The notes: generated by a model not told the origin, from the sequence alone. A stretch of DNA of 64,000 nt from CTSoil-043 sp963821235 (GCA_963821235.1 CAWGCS010000001.1:2294001-2358000); one strand, 5' to 3'. Shown: positions 44,870 to 53,460, counted from the stretch's first letter. Program-made: numbers and translations.

Positions 44870-47254
44870 TCAGGCTCCGGCGGCGATGAGGGCCGCCTCG
44901 AGCGTCTCCACGATCAGCGCCGCGTCGGCGGCGGTCACCACGAGCGGTGGCCGGACCTTCAGGACGTTCCCCGCGCGAGCCGTCGCGCCGACCAGGACGC
45001 CGCGGGCGCGCATGCCGTTCTGGACGCGGCTCGCGAGCGCCGCGGCCGGCGTGCGCGCCGCGGGATCCGCCACGAGCTCGACGCCGATCATGAGCCCGCG
45101 GCCGCGGACGTCGCCGATGGCCGGGTGGCGGGCGGCGATCGCCCGGACGCCGTCCCGGATCTCCTCGCCGACCTCGGCGGCGTGCGCGACCAGGCCCTCG
45201 TCCTCGATGACGTCGAGGACGGCCATCGCCGCCGCGCAGGCGACCGGGTTGCCACCGAAGGTGCTGAAGAACTCCGTCTCCGCCGCGAAGCGGTCGACGA
45301 TCTCCGCCCGGGTGACCACCGCCGCGACCGGGTGGCCGTTCCCCATCGGCTTGCCGAGGGTCACGATGTCGGGGACGATCCCGGGAGCCAAGAAGCTCCA
45401 CAGGGCGTCGCCCATCCGGCCGTAGCCCGCCTGGACCTCGTCGGCGACGAAGAGCGCACCGGCCTCGCGGACGCGGCGCACGAGGTCGCGCAGGAAGGCC
45501 GGCGGCGGAGCGAAGATCCCGTCGCTGGTGAACCCGCCGTCGAGGAGCATCGCCGCCGGCCGCAGGCCACGCCCGGCGAGGTCGGCGATCGCCCCGTCGA
45601 CACCGGCCGCGGCCCGCTCCGGCCAGGCCTCACCGTCGGCGGCCGGCAGCCGATACGTGTCGGGCGGCGGCATCGTCGCGACGTGGGCAGGCCGCCGGCC
45701 GCGGGGCCATTCCTCCGGTGAGAGGTCGGCGATCGCCGCCGACACGCCGTGGTACGCCCAGTCCGTGACGATCCCGCCGCGCCCGCCGGTCGCCGTCGTG
45801 GCCAGGCGCCAGGCGAGGTCGTTCGCCTCGCTGCCGGAGCTGACGAACATGACCGTGTCTAGGCCGGGCGGCATGGAGGCCACGAGGCGCTCCGCCAGGT
45901 CGAGGACGGTGCCGTGCAGGTAGCGCGTGTTCGTGTTGAGGGTGGCCGCCTGGCGGGCGATGGCCGCCACCACGCGGGGGTGGGCGTGGCCGACGACCGG
46001 CACGTTGTTGTAGGCGTCGAGGTAGGCCCGCCCGGCGGGGTCGTACATCCGAGCCCCCTCGCCGCGCACGAGGTGCAGCGGCTCCTCGTAGGTGAGCGGC
46101 GACTGGGCCGACCCGAGGACACGCCGGCGGGCCAGGAGCCGGTCGTCCGCCCCCGCCGGATGGCCGTCCCCGACCGGGGGCACGGCCCACGCCGGGACGC
46201 GCCGGGCGGCGGCGGCGAAGCGGCGCCGGACCTCCTCGAGCCCGACCGCCTCGAAGAGGGCGAGCATTGGCCAGGCCTCCGCGTCCCAGCTCGAGAGGTA
46301 GGCCGCGTTCTCCGGGTAGATCCCGATGCGCCAGGCCGAGATGAGGGTTGTCTGGGCCAGGCGCGCGAGGACGAGGTCGCCCAGGACGGCCGCCTCCGCG
46401 TCCTCCAGCGGGGTGACGGCCGCGTACCCGGCGAGGGCCGCCTCCGCGACGCCGAAGAGGTCGGCCGGGTCCTGGCGTCCGCCGAGGAGGGCCACGAGCG
46501 CGGCGACCAGGTCCAGGACGAGCGCCGTGTGGGCCATGTCCCCGAAGTCGACGATCCCGCTGACGCGGCCGTCGGCGTCGAGAAGCGTGTTGTCGAAGGT
46601 CAGGTCGTTGTGGATCGCCTGCGCCCGGAAGCCAGCCAGGCGCGGCAGGACGGCCTCTTCGAAGCGGTCGAGGATCGTCGCCACGAGCGCCCGGCGGCGG
46701 TCGTCGGCGACGAGGGGAAGGTGCGGCCGCAGCATGGGCAGGTGCTTGACGTCCCACAGGATCGGCCGGCCCGCCATGGGGTGGAAGTAGCCGCGCGTCG
46801 CCCGGCCGAGGCGGGCCGAGACCGCCCCGAAGTCGCGGATCGCGTCGCGCGAGAGCTCGACCGCCGCCCCGTTCCGTCCGGGCATGAGGGGGAGCAGGCG
46901 GACGAGATGGCGTGCCCCGTCGGTGCCGGTCGCGACGGCCCACGGCGCGCCGTCGCGAGTCGGGTGGGCGAGGGCCACGGGAAGCGTCGGGTCCACCTCC
47001 GCGATGTGGCGGACGACACCGACCTCCATCTCGACGACGCCCTCGCGCTCGCCGCCGTTGGAGACCTTGAGGACCCAGCCGCGCCCGTCGTCGCCGGCGA
47101 CCCGGAAGTTCTGGTCGCGCTCGCTCACGAGCGGCGTCGCGCTCCCGGACACGCCGAAGAGGTCGGCGGCGAGCGCGGCCGCCTCGGCCGTCGTGAAGCG
47201 CGGCGGAGGGGCCAGCAGGACGTCGCCCTCCGCGGGCCCGGTGCGGGTCTCCAT
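44870..47254 (-). CDS. Fusion of APH-type kinase and class III aminotransferase-fold enzyme (probable kinase/phospho-lyase)
   Basis: Residues about 20-350 are an aminoglycoside/homoserine-kinase-like domain with AIHNDLTFDNTLL and GIVDFGDMAHTALV, the catalytic and metal-binding motifs. Residues about 375-794 are a PLP enzyme of aminotransferase class III: LDAYNNVPVVGHAHPRV, VMFVSSGSEANDLAWRLA, LFVADEVQAGYGRMG and the PLP lysine in TLGKPMGNGHPVAAV (near 634). The PLP half resembles AGXT2L-type phospho-lyases that act on phosphoethanolamine or phosphohydroxylysine, and the kinase half could make that phosphorylated substrate. The natural substrate is not known. The ATG at 47254 follows TACCAT by eight bases. 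It converges with the anti-sigma gene. Confidence 0.88.
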   Translation of the reverse strand: METRTGPAEGDVLLAPPPRFTTAEAAALAADLFGVSGSATPLVSERDQNFRVAGDDGRGWVLKVSNGGEREGVVEMEVGVVRHIAEVDPTLPVALAHPTRDGAPWAVATGTDGARHLVRLLPLMPGRNGAAVELSRDAIRDFGAVSARLGRATRGYFHPMAGRPILWDVKHLPMLRPHLPLVADDRRRALVATILDRFEEAVLPRLAGFRAQAIHNDLTFDNTLLDADGRVSGIVDFGDMAHTALVLDLVAALVALLGGRQDPADLFGVAEAALAGYAAVTPLEDAEAAVLGDLVLARLAQTTLISAWRIGIYPENAAYLSSWDAEAWPMLALFEAVGLEEVRRRFAAAARRVPAWAVPPVGDGHPAGADDRLLARRRVLGSAQSPLTYEEPLHLVRGEGARMYDPAGRAYLDAYNNVPVVGHAHPRVVAAIARQAATLNTNTRYLHGTVLDLAERLVASMPPGLDTVMFVSSGSEANDLAWRLATTATGGRGGIVTDWAYHGVSAAIADLSPEEWPRGRRPAHVATMPPPDTYRLPAADGEAWPERAAAGVDGAIADLAGRGLRPAAMLLDGGFTSDGIFAPPPAFLRDLVRRVREAGALFVADEVQAGYGRMGDALWSFLAPGIVPDIVTLGKPMGNGHPVAAVVTRAEIVDRFAAETEFFSTFGGNPVACAAAMAVLDVIEDEGLVAHAAEVGEEIRDGVRAIAARHPAIGDVRGRGLMIGVELVADPAARTPAAALASRVQNGMRARGVLVGATARAGNVLKVRPPLVVTAADAALIVETLEAALIAAGA

Positions 47255-47262
47255 GGGCGGCG

Positions 47263-47268
47263 ATGGTA
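47263..47268 (-). promoter_or_regulatory. Putative -10 element of the fusion gene
   Basis: TACCAT on the minus strand ends eight bases before the ATG at 47254, and there is no Shine-Dalgarno sequence. This would give a nearly leaderless message. Confidence 0.3.
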
Positions 47269-47388
47269 CAGGCGGGGTGGGTGCCGCCGGGCAGCGTCCC
47301 GGCTCTCGAACCGCTCGGCAGGCCGCTGACGCGCCGGGTGTGGCCGGCCGGGCGGCGGTCCGGGGCCCGGGCGGGGTCGGCGCTCGAC

Positions 47389-47394
47389 TAGACT
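47389..47394 (+). promoter_or_regulatory. Putative -10 element of tRNA-Leu
   Basis: TAGACT lies nine bases before the mature 5' end of the tRNA, so transcription would start one or two bases ahead of the tRNA. It is the same hexamer as before rapZ, uvrA and uvrB. Confidence 0.55.
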
Positions 47395-47402
47395 GCAAGT
47401 GG

Positions 47403-47488
47403 CCCGGGATGGCGGAATGGCAGACGCACCCGACTCAAAATCGGGCGGGCGCGAGCCCATGGGAGTTCGAATCTCCCTCCCGGGACCA
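47403..47488 (+). tRNA. tRNA-Leu (anticodon CAA), CCA encoded
   Basis: The acceptor arms CCCGGGA (47403-47409) and TCCCGGG (47478-47484) pair fully; the anticodon stem CCCGA/TCGGG holds the loop CTCAAAA with anticodon CAA, reading UUG. A long class II variable arm (CGGGC...GCCC), typical of leucine tRNAs, is followed by the T arm GGGAG-TTCGAAT-CTCCC, discriminator A and an encoded CCA. Confidence 0.95.
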
Positions 47489-47517
47489 GCCACGCCGTGC
47501 CCGAGGTTCGCACCGCG

Positions 47518-47655
47518 ATGTCCGCGCGCCGTCTTCGCTGGTCGCTCGTCGTGGCGACGATCATGGTGGAGCTCCTCCTCTTCGTCGGGTGGCGGCTGCG
47601 AGCGCGCGCGGGCCGGTGGGGGCGGGCAGGCAGCGCCACGCAGGCGCAGCCGTGA
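47518..47655 (+). CDS. 45-residue single-span membrane miniprotein
   Basis: From ATG 47518 the frame encodes a basic N-terminus (MSARRLRW), one hydrophobic segment (SLVVATIMVELLLFVGW, about residues 9-25) and a basic C-terminus. No family is recognised. Its TGA overlaps the GTG of the next gene as GTGA, the same coupling used between true genes elsewhere in the window, which is the main support. It starts 29 bases after tRNA-Leu. Confidence 0.5.
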   Translation: MSARRLRWSLVVATIMVELLLFVGWRLRARAGRWGRAGSATQAQP

Positions 47656-48389
47656 CAGCCTGGCCCCGCCGCGCCAAGATCGCCTTCGTCGGATCCCACG
47701 GCATCCGCAAGACGACGGCGGCCTATGCCTTCGCCCACACGATCCAGCGGGCCGGGCGCTCGGTGGAGTTCGCCCGGGAGGTCGTTCGCGACAACCCGCT
47801 CGGCATCAACGAGACGGCGACCGGCGAGGCCCAGCTGTGGGTTCTCGTGAGCCAGGTCCGCCGAGAGCTGGAGCTGGCGCCCAAGGCCGAGGTCCTCGTC
47901 ACCGATCGGGGCGTGGTCGACAACTACGCCTACTACCTCCGTGCCTGCGGCGGCGTCGACCGCTTCTCCGCGGAGCCGCTCGTCCGGGCCTGGGGCGCGA
48001 CCTACGACGTCGTCGTCCGCCTGACGCCCGACATCGAGCTCCGCGCCGACGGCATCCGCAGCACCAGCGACTCCTTCCGCGACGAGATCGAGGCGATCCT
48101 CGACGACGTCCTGCCGCGCTTCGTCCGCCCGGACCGGATGGTCAAGATCGCGGCCTCCGCGATCAGCGACTCGTTCGACTGGTGGCCGCTCGCCGAGCGC
48201 CTCGCGGCGACGATCGGGGCGCCGCTCCTCGCGGAGGGCGTCGAGGCCGCCCGGCGGCCGCGGGCGCGCCGCGCGCCGGCGGGGACGCCGCCGGTCGCCT
48301 CTGGCGGACTCCAGCTGGACCTCGAGCTGCCCGGGTCGCCTGGACGACCGCGGCGACCCGCCGCACCGGACGCCCCGTCGCGCCCCTGA
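47652..48389 (+). CDS. P-loop NTPase, AAA_28/NadR-kinase-like, with an altered Walker A
   Basis: The 245-residue protein starts AKIAFVGSHGIRKTTAAYAF: a P-loop in which the glycine before the catalytic lysine is arginine (residue 19). Later blocks are EFAREVVRDNPLGINETAT, EVLVTDRGVVDNYAYYLRACGG (an Asp-Arg as in small-molecule kinases) and YDVVVRLTPDIELRADGIRS. The pattern resembles nucleoside or nicotinamide-riboside-type kinases of the AAA_28 group. The last 45 residues are a Pro/Arg-rich tail. The substrate is unknown. The GTG at 47652 is coupled to the miniprotein stop. Confidence 0.72.
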   Translation: MTAWPRRAKIAFVGSHGIRKTTAAYAFAHTIQRAGRSVEFAREVVRDNPLGINETATGEAQLWVLVSQVRRELELAPKAEVLVTDRGVVDNYAYYLRACGGVDRFSAEPLVRAWGATYDVVVRLTPDIELRADGIRSTSDSFRDEIEAILDDVLPRFVRPDRMVKIAASAISDSFDWWPLAERLAATIGAPLLAEGVEAARRPRARRAPAGTPPVASGGLQLDLELPGSPGRPRRPAAPDAPSRP

Positions 48390-48461
48390 GCTCGCCGCCC
48401 GACCGCCCTGCCCCTCCTGCGCTACGCTCCGTACCACGCCAGCCACGTGGAGTTGCCGCAC

Positions 48462-49034
48462 ATGTCGTTCCTGAGCCGCCTCTTCGGCGCTGCACCAAAC
48501 GCTTCGGCCGACGCTCCGGCACCCGCCGCGGCCCCCGGCGCGGACGACCCCGAGACGGCCACGGTCCGCAAGATCGTGGCCCGGCTGGAGGCCCTGCCGC
48601 CCGACCGCGCTCGCCTCCTCGCCGGGGCCGCCTACGTCCTGAGCCGGGCCGCCAACGCCGACCTGGCGATCAGCCCCGAGGAGGGCGCCCTCGTCGAGAA
48701 CGCGCTGGTGGCCCAGATGGGCGTCTCGAAGGCGGAGGCCGTGATCATCTCGGAGATCGCCCGCCAGCAGGCTCGCCTCTTCGGGTCGACGGAGGATTTC
48801 CTCGTCACCCGCGAGTTCCGCCGCATCTCCACGCCGGAGCAGCGGCTGGCGGTGCTCCGCGCCGCCTTCCTCGTGACGGCGGCGGACGACGAGATCTCGT
48901 CCCCCGAGAGCGCCGTGCTCAACCAGATCGCATCCGAGCTCGAGATCGAGCCCGCCGACTTCGACGTGGTCCGGGCCGAGCACCGTGAGCAGCTGTCGGT
49001 GATCCGCGCCATCCGGGCTGCTCGGGGCAGCTGA
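48462..49034 (+). CDS. TerB-family protein
   Basis: After MSFLSRLFG and an Ala/Pro linker, about 140 helical residues contain two acidic loops typical of TerB-like folds: LSRAANADLAISPEEGALV and LVTAADDEISSPESAVL. TerB domains bind metal ions and are linked to stress and envelope functions, though this stand-alone protein has no tellurite-resistance neighbours. The ATG at 48462 has GGAG about eight bases upstream. A hairpin terminator overlaps the stop codon, separating it from dnaE. Confidence 0.82.
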   Translation: MSFLSRLFGAAPNASADAPAPAAAPGADDPETATVRKIVARLEALPPDRARLLAGAAYVLSRAANADLAISPEEGALVENALVAQMGVSKAEAVIISEIARQQARLFGSTEDFLVTREFRRISTPEQRLAVLRAAFLVTAADDEISSPESAVLNQIASELEIEPADFDVVRAEHREQLSVIRAIRAARGS

Positions 49035-49052
49035 CCCACGCCGCCGTGGGTC
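49033..49052. terminator. Eight-bp hairpin between the TerB-like gene and dnaE
   Basis: GACCCACG (49033-49040) and CGTGGGTC (49045-49052) pair exactly around a CCGC loop; the left arm overlaps the TGA of the TerB-like gene. It lies between two converging genes and may act on both strands. Confidence 0.6.
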
Positions 49053-49084
49053 GTTGACCAGACACGGGGAGCAACCCTGAGGGA

Positions 49085-52000
49085 CTACGGCTCGGCGGGC
49101 CCGGAGAAGCCACCGGGGTCCGGCGCGAGGGCGAGCTCGACGATCCCGGGCCGGAGCCGGCGGGCGACCTCGGCCACCAGCTCCGCGTCGTAGGCCACGC
49201 CGTCGCGCAGCTCCATCGGGAGTGCCGGGCGGCCGCCGCCCTGCGGCAGGTGGATCGTCACGCGGGTGGCCCCCGGCCGGCCGCGGAGGACGTCGCGCAG
49301 CTCCGCCATCGCCGCCTGGAGGTCGTCGGTCGGGATCCCGCCTGCAAGGCGGACGTGGAGGCGGCCGGCCGGGCCGGCCTCCCGCGGGACAGTCGGACCG
49401 GTGGCGACCTGCAGGGCCGCCGCGCGCGCCTCGTCCGGAAGCGGCGTCTCCTCGCGGTCGGGCGCCGCGGCGGCAAGGTCCGGCGGCTGCGGGGAGCCCG
49501 TCACAGGCTCCGGGGCGGCCAGGTGCGGGCCTGCTGGCGCAATCGGGGCAGCCCTCCCGGCGGCCGACGGGGCGCCTTCCCGCAGGGGCGAGCTGACGCG
49601 GGCGGGGGGACCCGCCGCCGGCCCCGGCCGGCGGGGTGTCGGGCCGGGCCCATTGCCGTTCCCGTTGCCGTTGCCCGCGGGGCGGCCGCGTCCCCGGCCG
49701 CGATCGGCCGCCGCGACTTCCGCCGCGAAGGCTTCCTCGCCGCCGATCAAAGCGGTGTCGAAGTCGCGCACGAGGTCGGCCAGGAGCGAGACCTCCTCGC
49801 CACGATGGTCGATCCGGCCGGCCACGAGGACGATCGCGCCGTCGTGCCACGTGGCGGCCGTCTGCTCGAAGAGGCGGGGGAAGACGACGACCTCGATGGC
49901 GCCCTGGAGGTCCTCGATGGTGACCACGGCCATCGTCGAGCGTGCCTTGGTGACGACGGTCCGGCTGGCGGTCACGACGCCGCCGACGACGACGCGCTGG
50001 CCGTCGAGCGACTCGTCCTTGAGCTCCCCGGAGTAGGCGGTGACGTAGCGCCCGATCCGCTCCGCGACCTCGCCCAGGGGGTGGTCGGAGAGGTAGAGCC
50101 CCAGCAGCTCCTTCTCCCAGCGGAGCCGCTCGCGGACGGGGACCTCCGTCGCGCCGGGCAGGGGCGCCTCCAGCGAGGCGGGCTCCGCGGCAAGGTCGAA
50201 GAAGCTGATCTGTCCCGAGGCCCGCTCCCGCTGGTCCGCCTGGGCCGCCGCCAGGACGTCGTCGAGGGCCAGCAGCAGCTGGGCCGGGTGGCCGAAGGCG
50301 TTGAGGGCACCGACCTTGACCAGCGACTCGAGGACCCGCTTGTTCACCAGCCGCAGGTCGATGCGGTTGCAGAAGTCGGCGAAGGAGCGGAAGGGTCCCT
50401 CCCCTTCCCGGGCGGCGATGATCGACTCGATCGCGCCCTGGCCGACGTTCTTGACCGCCAGGAGGCCGAAGCGGATCGCCTCGCCCTCGACCGTGAACTC
50501 GAGGTGGCTGGCGTGCACGTCGGGGGTCAGGACCGCGATTCCGAGGCGGCGGCACTCGGCGACGGCCGCGGCCACCTTCTCGGCGTTGTCGCGGAACGCC
50601 GTCAGGACACTCGTCATGTACTCGACGGTGTAGTTGGCCTTGAGGTACGCCGTCTGGTAGGCCACCAGGCCGTACGTCGTGGCGTGGGCCTTGTTGAAGC
50701 CGTAGCGCTCGAACGGCTCGAAGGCCTTGAAGACAGCGTCGATCGTCTCCGGCCGCACGCCGCGCTCGGCGGCCTGGGTGACGAACTGGTCCTTCATCGA
50801 CCGCAGGACGCTCGACTTCTTCTTGCGGATGGCGTAGCCGAGGGTGTCGGCCTCGGGGCCGCTGAAGCCGCCCAGGGCGACAGCGGCGGCCATGATGTCC
50901 TCCTGGTAGACGAAGATGCCGTGCGTCCGCTCCAGGAACGGCTCCAGGAGCGGGTGGAGGTAGGCGACCTTCTCCTGGCCGTGCTTGCGCCTGATGTAGG
51001 CCGGGATGTTCTCCATCGGCCCCGGGCGGTAGAGGGCGACCATCGCGGCCAGGTCGTAGACGGACGTCGGGCGCAGCTCGCGGATGTAGCGCCGCATCCC
51101 CGCAGACTCCAGCTGGAAGACGCCGGTCGTCTCCCCCGAGGCCAGGAGCTCGAAGGTCGCTGGGTCGTCGAGGGGGATCCGCTCGAGGTCGATCTGCACG
51201 CTCCGGTGCTCCCGGATCAGGTCGACCGCGGCGCGCAGGATCGTCAGGTTGGAGAGGCCCAGGAAGTCGAACTTCAGGAGCCCCAGCGCCTCGATGCCGT
51301 GCATCTCGTACTGCGTCATCGTGGCGTCGGAGTTGGTTGCCTTCTGGAGCGGCATCAGCTCCGTCAGCGGCTCGCGGCTGATGACGACGCCGGCGGCGTG
51401 GGTCGAGGCGTTGCGGGCCACGCCCTCCAGCTGCCGGGCGAAGTCGATGATGCGGCGGACCGACGGGTCGGCCTCGTGGAGCTCCTTGAGCTGGGGGCTG
51501 ATCTCGAGGGCCTCGTCGAGGCGGATCCCCAGCTGGTTGGGGACGGCCTTGGCGATCCGGTCGACGTCGCCGTAGGGGTGGCCCAGGACCCGTCCCACGT
51601 CGCGGATGGCCGCCCGGGCGAGCATCGTGCCGAAGGTGATGATCTGGGCGACGTGGTCGGTCCCGTACTTGCGGGAGACGTAGCTGATGACCTCGTCCCG
51701 CCGGCCGTCCTCGAAGTCGACGTCGATGTCCGGCATCGTGACCCGGTCCGGGTTGAGGAATCGCTCGAACGGCAGCTGGTAGTGGATCGGGTCGACCGGG
51801 GTGATGCCGAGGGTGTAGGTCACGATCGACCCCGGCGCGCTCCCCCGGCAGGTCGTCTGGATCCCCTGCTCTCGGGCGAAGCGGACGAAGTCGGCGACGA
51901 TGAGGAAGTAGCCGGCGTAGCCCATGCGGGTGATCACGCCGAGCTCGTAGTCGAGCCGCTCCTGCAGCTCCGGGGTGACCGTGCCGTAGCGACGGGCGAG

Positions 52001-52927
52001 GCCCCGCTCGCATTCCCCGCGCAGCCAGCTCTCGACGGTCTCGCCTTCGGGGACCGGGAAGTGCGGGATCCGCAGCTGGCCCAGGGGCAGCTCAAGGTCC
52101 ACCATCTCGGCGATCCGCCGCGTCGCCAGGAGCGCGTCGCGGCCGTCCGGGAAGCGGGCCGCCATCTCTGCCGCCGACTTCAGGTAGAACTCGGCGCTCT
52201 CGAACTTCAGGCGGCCCGGGGTGTCGAGGTTGTTGCCGGTCCCGACGCAGAGGAGGACGTCGTGGGCCTCCGACTGGGCCCGGTGGACGTAGTGGAGGTC
52301 GTTGGTGACGACGAGCGGCAGCCCGGCCTCCGGGGCCAGCCGGAGGAGCTGCCCGTTGAGGCGGGCCTGGAGCGGGATCCCGTGGTCCTGGAGCTCCAGG
52401 AAGAAGTTGCCCTTGCCGAAGATGTCGCCGTACTCGCCCGCCAGTCGCCGCGCCGCCTGCCAGTCGTCGGATTCCAGGGCCTTGGGGATCTCGCCGCCGA
52501 GGCAGGCCGAGAGCCCGATCAGGCCCTGGGCGTGGCGGGCCAGGTGCTCCCGGTCGATCCGCGGCTTGTAGTAGTAGCCGTCGAGGTGGGCGTCGGTGAG
52601 GAGGCGGCAGAGGTTCCGGTAGCCGACGAGGTCCCGGGCCAGCAGGACGAGGTGGAAGGGCTGGGCATCGGCCTTGCCTTCCTTGTCCCGCATGGAGCGC
52701 CGCGCGACGTAGGTCTCGACGCCGATGATCGGCTTGATCCCCTTGGCCCGGGCGGCCTGGTAGAAGGCGACGGCGCCGTAGAGGGCGCCATGGTCGGTGA
52801 GGGCGAGAGAGTCGAAGCCGAGCCGCTCGGCCTCGTCGACGAGGTCGCCGATCCGGCCGAGCCCGTCGAGGAGGGAGAATTCCGAGTGGACGTGGAGATG
52901 CGTGAAGTCGTTCGGGGCGAGCGTCAC
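49085..52927 (-). CDS. dnaE: DNA polymerase III alpha subunit
   Basis: This is the main replicative polymerase, about 1280 residues. The PHP domain is intact (HLHVHSEFSLLDG, LALTDHGALYG, IKPIIGVETYVA), so it may proofread or hydrolyse pyrophosphate. The catalytic aspartates lie in PDIDVDFEDGRRDEVISYV, with TCRGSAPGSIV and NASTHAAGVVIS upstream and downstream, then YRPGPMENIPAYIRRKHG, a helix-hairpin-helix region and an OB fold (VVGGVVTASRTVVTKA). A disordered linker with a Gly-Asn dipeptide repeat (about residues 1082-1090) and Pro-rich sequence leads to a final 100-residue domain. The GTG at 52927 is chosen because PHP similarity begins at once after it. Confidence 0.95.
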   Translation of the reverse strand: MTLAPNDFTHLHVHSEFSLLDGLGRIGDLVDEAERLGFDSLALTDHGALYGAVAFYQAARAKGIKPIIGVETYVARRSMRDKEGKADAQPFHLVLLARDLVGYRNLCRLLTDAHLDGYYYKPRIDREHLARHAQGLIGLSACLGGEIPKALESDDWQAARRLAGEYGDIFGKGNFFLELQDHGIPLQARLNGQLLRLAPEAGLPLVVTNDLHYVHRAQSEAHDVLLCVGTGNNLDTPGRLKFESAEFYLKSAAEMAARFPDGRDALLATRRIAEMVDLELPLGQLRIPHFPVPEGETVESWLRGECERGLARRYGTVTPELQERLDYELGVITRMGYAGYFLIVADFVRFAREQGIQTTCRGSAPGSIVTYTLGITPVDPIHYQLPFERFLNPDRVTMPDIDVDFEDGRRDEVISYVSRKYGTDHVAQIITFGTMLARAAIRDVGRVLGHPYGDVDRIAKAVPNQLGIRLDEALEISPQLKELHEADPSVRRIIDFARQLEGVARNASTHAAGVVISREPLTELMPLQKATNSDATMTQYEMHGIEALGLLKFDFLGLSNLTILRAAVDLIREHRSVQIDLERIPLDDPATFELLASGETTGVFQLESAGMRRYIRELRPTSVYDLAAMVALYRPGPMENIPAYIRRKHGQEKVAYLHPLLEPFLERTHGIFVYQEDIMAAAVALGGFSGPEADTLGYAIRKKKSSVLRSMKDQFVTQAAERGVRPETIDAVFKAFEPFERYGFNKAHATTYGLVAYQTAYLKANYTVEYMTSVLTAFRDNAEKVAAAVAECRRLGIAVLTPDVHASHLEFTVEGEAIRFGLLAVKNVGQGAIESIIAAREGEGPFRSFADFCNRIDLRLVNKRVLESLVKVGALNAFGHPAQLLLALDDVLAAAQADQRERASGQISFFDLAAEPASLEAPLPGATEVPVRERLRWEKELLGLYLSDHPLGEVAERIGRYVTAYSGELKDESLDGQRVVVGGVVTASRTVVTKARSTMAVVTIEDLQGAIEVVVFPRLFEQTAATWHDGAIVLVAGRIDHRGEEVSLLADLVRDFDTALIGGEEAFAAEVAAADRGRGRGRPAGNGNGNGNGPGPTPRRPGPAAGPPARVSSPLREGAPSAAGRAAPIAPAGPHLAAPEPVTGSPQPPDLAAAAPDREETPLPDEARAAALQVATGPTVPREAGPAGRLHVRLAGGIPTDDLQAAMAELRDVLRGRPGATRVTIHLPQGGGRPALPMELRDGVAYDAELVAEVARRLRPGIVELALAPDPGGFSGPAEP

Positions 52928-52935
52928 GACATCGA

Positions 52936-52941
52936 ATGGTA
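52936..52941 (-). promoter_or_regulatory. Putative -10 element of dnaE
   Basis: TACCAT on the minus strand ends eight bases before the GTG of dnaE. No Shine-Dalgarno sequence is visible, in keeping with a leaderless or near-leaderless message. Confidence 0.3.
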
Positions 52942-53155
52942 CCCGGCGGGGCAGGCCGCCGTCGGGACAGTGCCCGGACGAGCGCCCGTCAGGGCGGGTC
53001 CATACGGGCGGACGTTCCAGCCACGCGTGAGCGGTCATCGCGAGGCCGGTGGGGCCGGCGCGCTGGCGTCCGGCCGGCCCGGATGGCGTCAGGCCGGGTG
53101 GCAAATCGTCGCACATGCCAGGCGGGGTGGCGCGCGGGAGGCTGGACCGGGGTCC

Positions 53156-53267
53156 ATTCCACTCGGCCCGACAATCCCGCGCGATTCGTGCACGGCGAAT
53201 CGGCCGAAGGCGGGTTTCGTCGACATCCTCCGCACGGGGCTCCACGGACGGTCAGGCCGAGTGGAAT
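53156..53267. repeat. 13-base inverted repeat flanking a small hairpin
   Basis: ATTCCACTCGGCC (53156-53168) and its exact complement GGCCGAGTGGAAT (53255-53267) are 86 bases apart and enclose the 53182-53202 hairpin. The block could fold into a single structured element or be the relic of a small mobile element. Confidence 0.6.
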
Positions 53268-53282
53268 CCGGTGGGCCGTCCC

Positions 53283-53366
53283 GTCACCCACCAGCCGGAC
53301 TCGGGCCCTAATGGCCGCGAGGCCGTCACCCGCCAGCCGGAATCCGTCCCTCATGGCCGCGAGGCC
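53283..53366. repeat. Two tandem copies of a 42-base repeat, with a partial third
   Basis: Copies at 53283-53324 and 53325-53366 agree at about 36 of 42 positions, both starting GTCACCC and ending ATGGCCGCGAGGCC. A third, diverged and shortened copy ends near 53402 (GGCCGCGAG). Confidence 0.75.
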
Positions 53367-53445
53367 GTCCAATCCCGGGTCGAACCGGGCGGCCGCGAGC
53401 TGGCGCCGGCTGGCCTCCGGCGGAACCAGGCGGCATGCCCTGCGC

Positions 53446-53451
53446 TACGCT
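53446..53451 (+). promoter_or_regulatory. Putative -10 element of the zincin gene
   Basis: TACGCT in the context TGCGCTACGCT ends nine bases before the ATG at 53461. The similar GCGCTACGCT occurs before the TerB-like gene at about 48420. Confidence 0.3.
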
Positions 53452-53460
53452 GCGTCAGGC

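Larger units (their letters stand above)
52942..53445. other. About 500 bases of noncoding, repeat-rich DNA upstream of dnaE
   Basis: I find no credible gene here. It contains a 42-base tandem repeat (53283-53366), a 13-base inverted repeat (53156-53168 and 53255-53267) and a small hairpin (CGATTCG/CGAATCG, 53182-53202). Open frames cross it on both strands but read as GC-rich noise. Confidence 0.6.

Noticed and set aside
52989..53372. A minus-strand frame with a 14-residue internal repeat upstream of dnaE
   Set aside because: The repeat is simply the 42-base DNA repeat read in frame; there is no start signal, domain or plausible composition.
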